The notes under the pieces were generated by a model. The model ran no database searches. It was given only the letters and a program-made list of their open reading frames with translations, and was not told where the DNA came from. The position numbers and the translations under genes were made by a program. This document shows, one piece after another, positions 43,900 through 53,040 of a stretch of 64,000 nt of DNA. The stretch covers positions 930,001-994,000 of the forward strand of contig CP061009.1 of assembly GCA_025808375.1 (NCBI GenBank). Direction: 5' to 3'. Position 1 is the first letter of the stretch. Each line of letters begins with the position of its first letter. This DNA is from Duncaniella muricolitica (GTDB lineage: Bacteria > Bacteroidota > Bacteroidia > Bacteroidales > Muribaculaceae).

Positions 43900-46800
43900 A
43901 TGTTAAAACGATTATTTATCACAGGCCTGACAGCCCTGGCGTGTGCCGCAGGTCTGTCGGCCCAGGAGCCGGTGACACTGGCCTCATGGACTTTCGAGAC
44001 AGGTTATGACGTGAGCCGGATTGACGACAAAAACAGTCTGTACACACCCAACGGAGAAGCGGCCTCGGGCACAAGTGCGATATGGTATAAGGACAATACC
44101 ATAAACATATTGCCTGAGACAAGCGAGGGAACGGCATCAAGCTATGTGCTCAGCTCTTACAGCGAAAACCGTTATCATCAGATATGCACAGGTTATCAGA
44201 CCCAGGTGTACCGCATAGAGAATAATGTGGAAAATCCATCGACCGATTACACCAATCCCACCAATCACAAGGCATACTATCAGGTAACATTTCCGACCAA
44301 GGGTTACAATAATATAACCATCACTTATGCCATAGCACCAGGCAACAATACTGAGACGCCTGTCGAACTTGTTGTGTCGACCGACGGAGGCAACACATGG
44401 TTTGACGCCGGGGCGAAGAACACCTCGGGCGCGTGGTTTCAATATGCCGATCAGACCGTAGGCATTTCGGCCAACAATAAGGACGAGGTGACAGTGCGTC
44501 TGCTTCCTACAGCCGGCACCACCAACTGGAATCTCCGCAATCTCTCGATAAGCGGCACAGCCATGGCCTCGCAGCCGTCGGCGTCCAATGAGACTGTGAC
44601 TTTTGCATGGCCTATGGGCTCGACCACTATCGAGTCGGCTGCCACAGCGAGCAACGGCCCGCTCTTCTCGGTCTATGAACTTGCCGCAGGTCCGGGGCTC
44701 ACATTATCGAAGACCGCGACTCCGGCCGGAGGTTCCACTCAGACCCTCTTCAAAGCCGAGACATCCAACGGCTCGGTCCTCAATCCGCGCGAGGCCATCA
44801 GTATGACCATCGTGCCCAAGAAGGGTATCACATTCCGCCCCACAGGTTTCAGTTTCCAGGCAAGCCGTCACGGCACCGGGGGCGGCAATCTCGCGCTCGA
44901 AGTCAAGCAGGGCGACAATGAGCCAGTGATGGTGAGAGAAAAGTATGACCCCGAGCGTTCGGGCACGGGTGCCAACTTCTCGACATTCACCGAGACTCTC
45001 TCGGGTTTTCAAGCCTTAAGCGACCCTGTGACCGTCACCATATATTATTACAAGCTCGGAGCAAATAAAGAACTCGGTCTGGCCGACCTTACACTAACCG
45101 GCATCGCCGACGGTGAGGTGGAGGCTGTGCCCGTCTACAGCTTCGCTCTTAAATCGGCCATCGAGGGTGCCGGCGCGCTGTCGTGCACACCGGCCGGCGC
45201 GGAATTTGACGAGGGCACACCGCTCACCGTCTCGGCCTCGGAAAATTTCGGCTACCACTTCATCAACTGGACCGACGCCGACGGCAAAGTAGTGTCGGAG
45301 CAGAATCCCTACGCTTTCTCAATCTCCGGCAACACCAGTCTCACAGCCAACTATGAGAAAAACAATGTCTATGCCCTCAACCTCGCCATCGAAGGGGGTG
45401 CCAATGTCAACCAGGTGCTCTATCAGCCACAGGGCAATGTGGTCAACGGTGTGCACTACTATGAGGAGGGTACCGAGGTGATGCTGACCACCGTCGACAA
45501 CCGCATACTTTCGTTTACCAACTGGGAAGACAACAGCACCTCGCCGGTCCGCACCGTCAGGATGGACGGCGACAAGGATTTGACCGCCACATTCTCGGCC
45601 GTGGATTATATCGTAGGCTGGGACTTCTACTTCGATCAGCCCAACAGCGAACGAGCCGCCGACTACAGAGACGAGAGCGACAACTCGGGTCTGCTGAGTC
45701 TGCGCAATCCCGAGGGCAAGACCACGACATGGCTCACACGCGGCGTAAGCAACGGTGCAGAAAACGGACGCTGGGGCGCACGTATATGGAAGGAACAGGC
45801 TGACAACTATTATTATGAAGTGTCGCTCAAATCGACAGGCTACAGCAATCTGCGCCTCGCCGTGTCGCTCGGAGGCTCCTATAACACCTATAACAAGTTT
45901 AACGCCGAATACAGCATCGACGGTGTGAACTACAGCAAGTTTGCCGACTACACCGTGGTCAAAGGCTGGAGCGACTTCGAGACTCCGCTTCCCGCCGAGG
46001 CCGCCAATCAGGGCATACTCAAAATCCGTTTCATGCCCGACAAAGAGTCCGGTCTCAATGACGGAACCAAGGACACACTTGACGGACTCTGCATCTCGGA
46101 CCTCTACATACTTGCCGACAAGGACAGTTCAAGCGACGAGACAGCTCCGGTGCTTGTGTCGACAATCCCCGCCGACAAGTCGGGCGACGCCTCGGCCACA
46201 GGCTCGATCATACTCACATTTGACGAAAAAGTAAAAATCGGCGCATCCACCGCCACGCTCAACGGCGAGCCTATCGCAGCCAAAGAGAGCGGCAAGTCAA
46301 TCATCTACAACTACGCCGGTCTCGACTATAATACCGACTATACATTCATAGTGCCCGCCGGAGCCATCACCGACCGCAACGGCAACGCATTCGAGGGTAC
46401 AAGGCTCACGTTTACCACCATGGAGCGTGTGCAGCCCGAGGCCCGTCTCTATGACCTAATCGTAGCCGCCGACGGCACGGGCGACCACACAACACTTCAG
46501 GCTGCCATCGACGCCGCGCCTGCCGGAGCCATCAAGCCCTATCTGATATTTGTCAAGAACGGACGTTACAAAGAGCACATCGACATCCCCAAGACCAAGC
46601 CCTACATACACATCATCGGTCAGGACCGCGACAAGACCGTGATACATGACGACAAGCTCTGCGGCGGCGACAATGCCCTGCACGTGAGCGTGGGTGCCAC
46701 CGTGGTGGTCAACTCCAACGACTGTCTCTTTGAGAACATCACCCTCGAAAACTCCTATGGACACGAGAAGCAGGAGGGGCCGCAGGCTCTTGCCCTCAAC

Positions 46801-47796
46801 ACCACGGGCGACCGCACGGTGTTTAACAACGTGGCCATGCTCTCCTATCAGGACACATGGATCACCCCCTCTACCTCAAGCTACCGTGCCTATGTGCGCA
46901 ACTCGTTTATCGAAGGTGCGGTCGACTTCATCTACAACAGCGGCGACATCTTTATCGACAACACCATCCTCTACATCAACCGCAAGAGCGGCGGCTATAT
47001 AGTGGCACCCTCCCACGGCGCGGATGTGAAATGGGGCTATGTGTTCAACAACTGCACCATCACTGCCCCGGGTGTACCCTCAGAGACCAGTGTATGGCTC
47101 GGCCGTCCATGGCACAATGCACCCAAGACTGTCTTTCTCAACACCCGTGCCGAGGTGACCATTCCCGCCACCGGCTGGTATGAGACCATGGGCGGACTCC
47201 CCGCCATCTGGGCCGACTGGAACACTGTCGACGGCAACGGCAATCCCGTGGACCTCTCGCAGCGTCGCGACACTTATTACAAGACTGTCGACGGTGAAAA
47301 GGTATACGGCAAGGCCAAGAACCATCTCACCGATGAGGAGGCCGCCGAATATACTGTCAGAAATGTACTCTCGGGCTCTGACAACTGGCAGCCCGTCATC
47401 AAGACCGAGTCGTGCGACGCTCCCTCGGTGACCATCAGCGGCAACCGGTTGAGCTGGGCGGCTGTACCCTATGCGATATGCTACGTAATCACTCGCGGCG
47501 ACGAGCTGATTGACATCGTAAAGGAGAACAGCTATACACTCCCCGCCACAACCGCCCGCGATGCAACTCCCTACACCGTGCAGGCTGTCAACGAGTTTGG
47601 CGGACTCAGCGCGAAGGGCGTGGCAAGCGACATACCCACCGGCATAGACAATATCACAGGCGATGAGGCCGAGATAGTGGCTACCGAAATCTATGACGTG
47701 CGCGGCCTGCGCCACGAGTCACTGACACGCGGGGTCAATATCGTGAAATATATCTACTCGGACGGAAGCGTCAAGGTGGAGAAGAAGGTTATCTGA
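43900..47796 (+). CDS. Multidomain secreted pectinesterase (CE8)
   Basis: The 1298-residue protein has a signal peptide, beta-sandwich regions (about 22-400), two bacterial repeat domains of InlB-B type (about 410-565, YHFINWTDADGKVV and LSFTNWEDNSTSP), another beta-sandwich (about 566-745) and a SbsA-type Ig domain (about 750-845). The right-handed beta-helix pectin methylesterase follows (about 848-1165), then an FN3-like domain and a 40-residue C-terminal module. Catalytic region: YQDTWITP (about 983), GAVDFIYNSGDIFID with the nucleophile Asp (about 1009) and VWLGRPWH (about 1068). It demethylates homogalacturonan. No pectate lyase or polygalacturonase accompanies it here, so it probably works with enzymes encoded elsewhere. 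Confidence 0.93.
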   Translation: MLKRLFITGLTALACAAGLSAQEPVTLASWTFETGYDVSRIDDKNSLYTPNGEAASGTSAIWYKDNTINILPETSEGTASSYVLSSYSENRYHQICTGYQTQVYRIENNVENPSTDYTNPTNHKAYYQVTFPTKGYNNITITYAIAPGNNTETPVELVVSTDGGNTWFDAGAKNTSGAWFQYADQTVGISANNKDEVTVRLLPTAGTTNWNLRNLSISGTAMASQPSASNETVTFAWPMGSTTIESAATASNGPLFSVYELAAGPGLTLSKTATPAGGSTQTLFKAETSNGSVLNPREAISMTIVPKKGITFRPTGFSFQASRHGTGGGNLALEVKQGDNEPVMVREKYDPERSGTGANFSTFTETLSGFQALSDPVTVTIYYYKLGANKELGLADLTLTGIADGEVEAVPVYSFALKSAIEGAGALSCTPAGAEFDEGTPLTVSASENFGYHFINWTDADGKVVSEQNPYAFSISGNTSLTANYEKNNVYALNLAIEGGANVNQVLYQPQGNVVNGVHYYEEGTEVMLTTVDNRILSFTNWEDNSTSPVRTVRMDGDKDLTATFSAVDYIVGWDFYFDQPNSERAADYRDESDNSGLLSLRNPEGKTTTWLTRGVSNGAENGRWGARIWKEQADNYYYEVSLKSTGYSNLRLAVSLGGSYNTYNKFNAEYSIDGVNYSKFADYTVVKGWSDFETPLPAEAANQGILKIRFMPDKESGLNDGTKDTLDGLCISDLYILADKDSSSDETAPVLVSTIPADKSGDASATGSIILTFDEKVKIGASTATLNGEPIAAKESGKSIIYNYAGLDYNTDYTFIVPAGAITDRNGNAFEGTRLTFTTMERVQPEARLYDLIVAADGTGDHTTLQAAIDAAPAGAIKPYLIFVKNGRYKEHIDIPKTKPYIHIIGQDRDKTVIHDDKLCGGDNALHVSVGATVVVNSNDCLFENITLENSYGHEKQEGPQALALNTTGDRTVFNNVAMLSYQDTWITPSTSSYRAYVRNSFIEGAVDFIYNSGDIFIDNTILYINRKSGGYIVAPSHGADVKWGYVFNNCTITAPGVPSETSVWLGRPWHNAPKTVFLNTRAEVTIPATGWYETMGGLPAIWADWNTVDGNGNPVDLSQRRDTYYKTVDGEKVYGKAKNHLTDEEAAEYTVRNVLSGSDNWQPVIKTESCDAPSVTISGNRLSWAAVPYAICYVITRGDELIDIVKENSYTLPATTARDATPYTVQAVNEFGGLSAKGVASDIPTGIDNITGDEAEIVATEIYDVRGLRHESLTRGVNIVKYIYSDGSVKVEKKVI

Positions 47797-47819
47797 GAAT
47801 AGATAATCGAGAATAAAGA

Positions 47820-47856
47820 CGGGAAACCGGCCTCACGAAGCCGGCTTCCCGTTTTT
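47820..47856 (+). terminator. Terminator after the pectinesterase gene
   Basis: CGGGAAACCGGC (47820-47831) pairs with GCCGGCTTCCCG (47840-47851) with one mismatch, followed by TTTTT. Confidence 0.85.
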
Positions 47857-47869
47857 ATTTTTACGTTAT

Positions 47870-47883
47870 GCGACTGAAGTCGC
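47870..47883. repeat. Small palindrome in the gap before ispE
   Basis: GCGACTGAAGTCGC is self-complementary except for its central GA. It stands in an otherwise unremarkable 140-bp stretch between the terminator and the ispE promoter. Confidence 0.5.
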
Positions 47884-47979
47884 AGCGCGGGGACAAAGCG
47901 GGGAGGGGGGAGTGGATTTTATTGTGTCTATTTTCCCGATTTAATAGTAAATATATGTCTATTTTCTATTTATTAGCCT

Positions 47980-47987
47980 TATCTTTG
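47980..47987 (+). promoter_or_regulatory. ispE promoter, -7 box almost touching the start codon
   Basis: TATCTTTG matches TAnnTTTG and ends 4 bases before the ispE ATG at 47992. Transcription would then begin at or within a few bases of the ATG, predicting a leaderless mRNA. No clear -33 TTTG is seen. Confidence 0.6.
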
Positions 47988-47991
47988 CAAT

Positions 47992-48813
47992 ATGATTACG
48001 TTTCCCAATGCCAAGATAAATCTTGGACTCGACATATTGCGCCGGCGCGAGGACGGTTATCACGACATAGAGACCGTGATGGTGCCTGTGCCGTGGCATG
48101 ATGTGCTGGAAATCGTTCCGGCCAAGGGGGAGGAGACCACTCTGACCGTGAGCGGTCGGCATGTGGAGTGTCCTCCCGAGAAAAATCTCGTAATGAAGGC
48201 TTATCGCGCTCTTGAACGCGAGGTGAGCCTGCCGCCTGTCGATATATATCTGCGCAAAATCATACCCGACGGCGCGGGGCTCGGAGGCGGCTCGGCCGAC
48301 GCGACTTTCACGCTGAAAGTGCTCAACGGACTCTTCGCTCTCGGATATACTGACGCCGAACTGGCCCGCGTGGCCTCGGGCATCGGTGCCGACTGTCCGT
48401 TTTTCATATATAACCGCCCCATGCTGTGCACCGGGACGGGCACCGAAATGGAGCCGGTTGACCTTGACCTTAGCGGCATGGACATACTCATAGCCAAACC
48501 TGACGTCAGCGTGCCCACGGCCGCCGCTTATTCCCACACCACACCGTCGATACCTGAGGTCACCGCCGGCAGGATTGTGGCCGACAGTCCGGCCACCTGG
48601 ACCGGACGGCTTAAAAACGATTTCGAAGCCTCGGTATTTCCGGCCTATCCGGCCATCGCCGCGCTCAAGGAGCGTATCGAGAGTCTCGGGCCGGTGTATG
48701 CCGCCATGTCGGGCTCGGGCGCGTCGGTCTATGGTCTCTTCGAGGGTGACAAAATGTCACCTTCGGTGCGAGAGTTGTTCGCTGACTGTGACAGTCTGTT
48801 TGCAACGCTCTGA
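47992..48813 (+). CDS. ispE: 4-diphosphocytidyl-2-C-methyl-D-erythritol kinase
   Basis: The 273-residue GHMP-family kinase phosphorylates CDP-methylerythritol in the MEP isoprenoid pathway. It starts with the canonical FPNAKINLGLDILRRREDGYHDIETVM. It has the ATP-binding GAGLGGGSADATF (about 95-107) and the C-terminal AAMSGSGASVYGLF. The good match of the N-terminus to the family supports this ATG even though a -7 box lies only 4 bases upstream. dxs of the same pathway is at 6.8 kb. Confidence 0.96.
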   Translation: MITFPNAKINLGLDILRRREDGYHDIETVMVPVPWHDVLEIVPAKGEETTLTVSGRHVECPPEKNLVMKAYRALEREVSLPPVDIYLRKIIPDGAGLGGGSADATFTLKVLNGLFALGYTDAELARVASGIGADCPFFIYNRPMLCTGTGTEMEPVDLDLSGMDILIAKPDVSVPTAAAYSHTTPSIPEVTAGRIVADSPATWTGRLKNDFEASVFPAYPAIAALKERIESLGPVYAAMSGSGASVYGLFEGDKMSPSVRELFADCDSLFATL

Positions 48814-48927
48814 GCTGCAATATTTTCACCTGATACATTGAACGTTATCGGCAATATATTGTTCTACCTTTACAAAGGTCGGCCCTCGGTCGTAGCCTCC
48901 CGGAAGGCATGACGGAGAGTTTGGCAA

Positions 48928-48935
48928 TATTTTTG
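48928..48935 (+). promoter_or_regulatory. Possible grpE promoter, -7 box
   Basis: TATTTTTG fits TAnnTTTG, 35 bp upstream of the grpE ATG, with no clear -33 element. No CIRCE-type heat-shock palindrome was seen in the gap. Confidence 0.45.
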
Positions 48936-48970
48936 CATATATATTATAGTTAAAACAAGATACAACAGTC

Positions 48971-49594
48971 ATGTCAAATAATTCACATAAAAAACACTCC
49001 GCAGAGGAGGAAAAGCTGCATCGCGAAGCTCCAGACACAGAGACTTTTGACGATGTGCAGGAAGCGGCCGAGGAAGCCGACTCGCAGGTAGACGAAGCAA
49101 ACGAAATGCTCAACAAGGAGCTGTCAGACATAGACGCCCTCAACAAGCAGCTTGCCGATGCCCAGGCACAGGTCGAGAAGGAGAAGAAGGAATATCTCTT
49201 CCTGATGGCCGAATTTGACAACTTCCGCAAGCGCACCGTCAAGGAGAAAAGCGACCTCATCAAGAACGCATCGGAGGGTGTGCTCAAGGGGCTGCTCCCC
49301 ATTGTCGACGACTTTGAGCGCGGACTCGAGGCCAGTGCCAAGGTGGAGGATGCCGCCGATGTGCGCAAAGGCATGGAACTCATCTACCAGAAGCTCGTGA
49401 AATATCTCGAGAAGAACGGAGTCAAGGCCATCGACTCGACCGGTAAGCCTTTTGACGCCGAGATGCACGAGGCCATAGCCATGGTGCCTGTGCCCGACGA
49501 TGCGCAGAAGGGCATGGTAATCGACACCCCCACCAAGGGTTATACGCTCAACGACAAAGTGCTCCGCCACGCCAAAGTGGTAGTGGGTCAGTGA
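48971..49594 (+). CDS. grpE: Nucleotide exchange factor GrpE
   Basis: The 207-residue cochaperone releases ADP from DnaK. It has a charged, disordered N-terminus (about 1-50), a long dimeric coiled coil (about 50-110, KEYLFLMAEFDNFRKRTVKEK) and the C-terminal beta domain (KPFDAEMHEAIAMVPVPD, KGYTLNDKVLRHAKVVVGQ). It is paired with dnaJ downstream, separated by a 62-bp spacer carrying heptad microrepeats. dnaK is not in the window. Confidence 0.96.
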   Translation: MSNNSHKKHSAEEEKLHREAPDTETFDDVQEAAEEADSQVDEANEMLNKELSDIDALNKQLADAQAQVEKEKKEYLFLMAEFDNFRKRTVKEKSDLIKNASEGVLKGLLPIVDDFERGLEASAKVEDAADVRKGMELIYQKLVKYLEKNGVKAIDSTGKPFDAEMHEAIAMVPVPDDAQKGMVIDTPTKGYTLNDKVLRHAKVVVGQ

Positions 49595-49605
49595 TCTATT
49601 GAGAA

Positions 49606-49637
49606 TGAAAGTTTAAAGGTTAAAGTTTAGAGTTTAG
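49606..49637. repeat. AT-rich heptad microrepeat, family B
   Basis: The grpE/dnaJ spacer contains degenerate GTTTAAAGGTTAAAGTTTAG words like those at 33302-33340. Confidence 0.65.
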
Positions 49638-49656
49638 ACATCACCCCCACCGCTTT

Positions 49657-50820
49657 ATGGCAACTAAAAGAGATTATTACGAAGTGCTTGGCGTCGACAG
49701 AAATGCCGACGAGAAAGCCATCAAGAGTGCCTATCGCAAGAAGGCCATACAATATCACCCCGACAAGAATCCGGGCGACAAGGAAGCCGAAGAGAAATTC
49801 AAGGAGGCCGCCGAGGCTTATGACGTGCTTTCCAATCCCGACAAGAGAGCCAAGTATGACCAGTTTGGCCACGATATGGGTCCGCAGGGATTCCCCGGCG
49901 GCGCGGGAGGTTTCCATGCGGGAGGATTCTCTATGGAGGATATATTCTCGCAGTTTGGCGACATTTTCGGGGGCGCGTTCGGCAACATGGGCGGCTTCGA
50001 GTCGGCCGGCGGCCGTACACGCCGCCGCCAGCGTCGCGGCACCGACCTCCGCATCAAAATCAAGATGACCCTGGCCGAGATAGCCACCGGCGTCACCAAG
50101 ACTCTCAAGATACCCACCCTTGTGCCCGATCCAAACTGTCACGGCACCGGAGCCAAGGACGGCACAGCGTTTCACACCTGTCCCACCTGTAACGGCTCGG
50201 GCACGGTGATACGTCAGCAGCAGACCATGTTTGGCATCTCGCAGTCGGCCGTGGAGTGTCCGCAGTGTCACGGCGAGGGCAAAATCATCACCGAGAAGTG
50301 TACACACTGTAACGGCGAGGGTGTTGTGCGCAAGGAGGAGACCGTGTCGTTCTCCATCCCCGCCGGCGTGCAGGACGGTCAGACTCTCACCATGCGCGGC
50401 AAGGGCAACGCGGCACCCCACGGCGGTGCCAACGGCGACCTGCTGATTGTAATCGAGGAGGTGAAACATCCCGAACTCATACGTGACGGCAACGATATCG
50501 TGTATAACCTGATGCTTGACCTCCCCACCGCCACACTCGGCGGTTCGGTAGAGGTGCCCACCATCTCGGGTCGTGCCCGACTGAAGATACCCGCCGGAAC
50601 ACAGCCCGGCAAGGTGTTGCGTCTGCGCGGCAAGGGACTCCCCTCGACCGACGGATACGGCACAGGCGACGAACTGGTCAATGTGATGGTCTACATACCC
50701 GAAAACATCGGCCAGCAGGAGAAGGACGCTATCGAGTCGCTCCGCGGCAAGCCCGGTGTCACTCCCGACGAATCGACAAAGAACCGTATATTTTCAAAAC
50801 TCAGACATATATTTGAGTAA
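49657..50820 (+). CDS. dnaJ: Chaperone protein DnaJ with an altered first zinc motif
   Basis: The 387-residue DnaK cochaperone has a J domain (YYEVLGVDRNADEKAIKSAYR, HPD about 33-35) and a Gly/Phe-rich linker (about 75-125). A Cys-rich region (about 150-215) and a C-terminal substrate-binding domain follow. Three CxxCxGxG motifs are intact (CPTCNGSG, CPQCHGEG, CTHCNGEG). The first reads VPDPNCHGTG, with Asp where the first cysteine is expected, so zinc site I has three cysteines and one possible carboxylate. The rest is normal. It forms an operon with grpE. Confidence 0.96.
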   Translation: MATKRDYYEVLGVDRNADEKAIKSAYRKKAIQYHPDKNPGDKEAEEKFKEAAEAYDVLSNPDKRAKYDQFGHDMGPQGFPGGAGGFHAGGFSMEDIFSQFGDIFGGAFGNMGGFESAGGRTRRRQRRGTDLRIKIKMTLAEIATGVTKTLKIPTLVPDPNCHGTGAKDGTAFHTCPTCNGSGTVIRQQQTMFGISQSAVECPQCHGEGKIITEKCTHCNGEGVVRKEETVSFSIPAGVQDGQTLTMRGKGNAAPHGGANGDLLIVIEEVKHPELIRDGNDIVYNLMLDLPTATLGGSVEVPTISGRARLKIPAGTQPGKVLRLRGKGLPSTDGYGTGDELVNVMVYIPENIGQQEKDAIESLRGKPGVTPDESTKNRIFSKLRHIFE

Positions 50821-50835
50821 GAAATCAAAAGTTTG

Positions 50836-50900
50836 AAATGGGAAATGGAAAAATCAGCTTCGCAATTATGACGCGATGCTGAATTTTCCATTTTCCATTT
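50836..50900 (+). terminator. Terminator after dnaJ, made of family C repeat
   Basis: Arms 50836-50858 and 50878-50900 pair over 23 positions with two mismatches (AAATGGGAAATGGAAAAATC on the left), and TTATTT follows. The loop contains a CTTCGC word that recurs near 52.8 and 52.95 kb. Confidence 0.7.
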
Positions 50901-50942
50901 TTATTTACTAACTTTACATTTGTTATTAAAATACATCATCCC

Positions 50943-52793
50943 ATGCGTTATCTTGAGTTGCTTGCACCCGCCCGTAATGCCGACACGGCCATCAGTGCCA
51001 TCCTTGCCGGAGCCGACGCCGTGTATATGGGCGCGTCGAGCCACGGAGCGCGCAAAGATGCCGCCAACAGCATAGACGACATCAGGCGTGTCACCGACTT
51101 TGCCCATCAGTTCAATGCCAAAGTCTATGCCACGGTCAACACCATTATATATGACCGCGAGCTCCGCGACGTGGAGCGGCTCATCACCGACCTGTATCAT
51201 GCCGGCACCGATGCCCTCATAGTTCAGGACATGGGCATACTGCGCATGGACATACCGCCCGTCGAGCTGCATGCAAGCACTCAGTGTGACATCCGCAGCG
51301 TGGAGAAGGCCCGATTTCTTGCAGAGGTAGGTTTCACCCGTCTCGTGCTGCCGCGCGAGCTGTCGCTCAAGGAGATTGAAGAGATACACTTGGCGGTGCC
51401 CGACACCGAGCTGGAGGCTTTTATACATGGCGCGCTGTGTGTGAGCTACAGCGGAGACTGCCGTGCCAGTTTCATGACGGGCGGGCGCAGTGCCAATCGC
51501 GGCGAGTGTGCGCAGATATGCCGTCTGCCCTACACGCTTCTCGACAGCCGCGGCCGCACGCTCATGGAGGACAAACATCTGCTATCGCTCCGCGACCTTA
51601 ACCGCTCCGACTCGCTCGGCGCGATGGCCGACGCGGGAGTGTGCTCGTTTAAAGTCGAGGGACGTCTCAAGGAGGAGGGGTATGTCAAAAACACTGTGGC
51701 GTGGTATTCGCGCATACTCGACCGTGTGGTCGGGGAGAGTGGCGGAAGTTACAGGCGACTCTCGGCCGGACGCTCTAACGCGGGTTTCAATCCGTCGCCC
51801 GACAAGTCGTTCAACCGCGGATTTACCACCTATTTTCTATCGGGGCATGCTCCTGTCAAGGGGATAGCATCGTTTGATACGCCCAAGGCCACCGGCACTC
51901 CCGTGGGCAAGGTGAAGCGATGTGAGGGCAAGGTAATCATAGCCGAGCTTTCGGCACAGCTTGCCAACGGTGACGGACTGGGATATTTCGACGGGGAGGG
52001 GCGTTTTCAGGGCTTCCGGCTCAACCGCGCCGAGGGGCAACGGCTCTATCCGGCCTCGCCGCGCACCATAGCTCCGGGCACCGTGCTCTACCGCAACCGT
52101 GACAAGGAGTGGGACGATGCCATATCGTCGGCCAGGACCACCCGCACCATCAGTGTCGACATGGTGTTGCGCACAGTGGGCTCTGACCGTCTGGCTCTCG
52201 AACTGACCGACGAGTGCGGCACTTCGGTGACCGTAACAGCGACGGTGGGCCAACTTCAGCAGGCTGTGACTCCGCAGGAGGCTCCGCGCCGGCAACTGTT
52301 GGGTAAACTGGGCGGCACGATATATCGTGCCGGCAAAATCATAGACCTCGCGGGTGGGGTGTTCATCCCGGCCTCGGCATTGGCCGGTCTCAGACGCGAG
52401 GCTGTGGCTCTGCTTGACAGAGCGCGCATCATGACCCACCGTTTCGGACTGCGCCGGCCGGAAAACCCCGATGCCGTCTGTCAGTCCGCGTCGCTGTCAT
52501 ATCAGGACAATGTGGCCAATCACCTGGCTGAAGAGTTTTACCGTTCGCACGGAGTGACGGAGATTGTTTCGGCTGTGGAGGTTAAGCGTCCCGACGACGA
52601 GACTCTGGTCATGACCACACGTTACTGTCTGCGTCGCGAGGCCGGGAAATGCCTGCTCACTCCGCAGGGACGCCAATGGCCCGACACGCCGCTCTATCTC
52701 CGCAGCGGTAGTATATCTCTACGCGTGGAGTTTGACTGCCGCCGGTGCGGGATGAACCTCTATATAAATTTAAAATTTAAAATGGGAAATTGA
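50943..52793 (+). CDS. U32 peptidase-family protein
   Basis: The 616-residue protein begins LELLAPARNADTAISAILAGADAVYMG, the U32 TIM-barrel start. It has the family signature FIHGALCVSYSGDCRASF (about 160-177) and SANRGECAQICRLPYTL with conserved cysteines. Related proteins are annotated as collagenase-like proteases, but several, such as RlhA and the ubiquinone factors, are iron-sulfur RNA or quinone hydroxylation enzymes. The four conserved cysteines leave that possible. The last residues (NLKFKMGN) and the stop codon are encoded by a family C intergenic repeat. Confidence 0.88.
   Translation: MRYLELLAPARNADTAISAILAGADAVYMGASSHGARKDAANSIDDIRRVTDFAHQFNAKVYATVNTIIYDRELRDVERLITDLYHAGTDALIVQDMGILRMDIPPVELHASTQCDIRSVEKARFLAEVGFTRLVLPRELSLKEIEEIHLAVPDTELEAFIHGALCVSYSGDCRASFMTGGRSANRGECAQICRLPYTLLDSRGRTLMEDKHLLSLRDLNRSDSLGAMADAGVCSFKVEGRLKEEGYVKNTVAWYSRILDRVVGESGGSYRRLSAGRSNAGFNPSPDKSFNRGFTTYFLSGHAPVKGIASFDTPKATGTPVGKVKRCEGKVIIAELSAQLANGDGLGYFDGEGRFQGFRLNRAEGQRLYPASPRTIAPGTVLYRNRDKEWDDAISSARTTRTISVDMVLRTVGSDRLALELTDECGTSVTVTATVGQLQQAVTPQEAPRRQLLGKLGGTIYRAGKIIDLAGGVFIPASALAGLRREAVALLDRARIMTHRFGLRRPENPDAVCQSASLSYQDNVANHLAEEFYRSHGVTEIVSAVEVKRPDDETLVMTTRYCLRREAGKCLLTPQGRQWPDTPLYLRSGSISLRVEFDCRRCGMNLYINLKFKMGN
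52765..52793. repeat. Family C repeat, left copy flanking the AT-rich gene
   Basis: The unit TTTAAAATGGGAAATTGA and its left flank contain the end of the U32 gene and its TGA stop. An inverted relative lies at 53741-53775. Confidence 0.7.
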
Positions 52794-52860
52794 GCTTCGC
52801 GACATCGAGGCTGACACACAACTCCATATCCCCCAAAGGCGCACAACGCCATATTCCCAA

Positions 52861-52926
52861 AAGGTACATAAAGACATAAGAGACAAAAGCGACATAAGTT
52901 TTGTCCCTTATGTCTTTATGTATCTT
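52861..52926 (+). terminator. Long hairpin after the U32 gene
   Basis: Arms 52861-52888 and 52899-52926 pair over 28 positions with a few mismatches or G-T pairs (AAGGTACATAAAGACATAAG on the left). The loop is 10 bases and TTT follows. Confidence 0.75.
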
Positions 52927-53040
52927 TTTGGAGTATGAAATTGAACGTCGCGAAGCTAAATTTTTCATAAAAAGTATTCCACAATAAATAAATTTGTGTA
53001 AATTTGCCACATCTTAATAGCTATATATATTCTACTAATA

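Noticed and set aside
41982..47796. Full pectin utilisation locus with SusC/SusD
   Set aside because: No SusC/SusD, lyase or polygalacturonase gene occurs near the two esterases; calling it complete would overstate the evidence.
47869..47990. Possible small peptide gene or regulatory RNA in the gap before ispE
   Set aside because: An in-frame stretch exists but shows no start signal or conserved pattern; it overlaps the palindrome and the ispE promoter.
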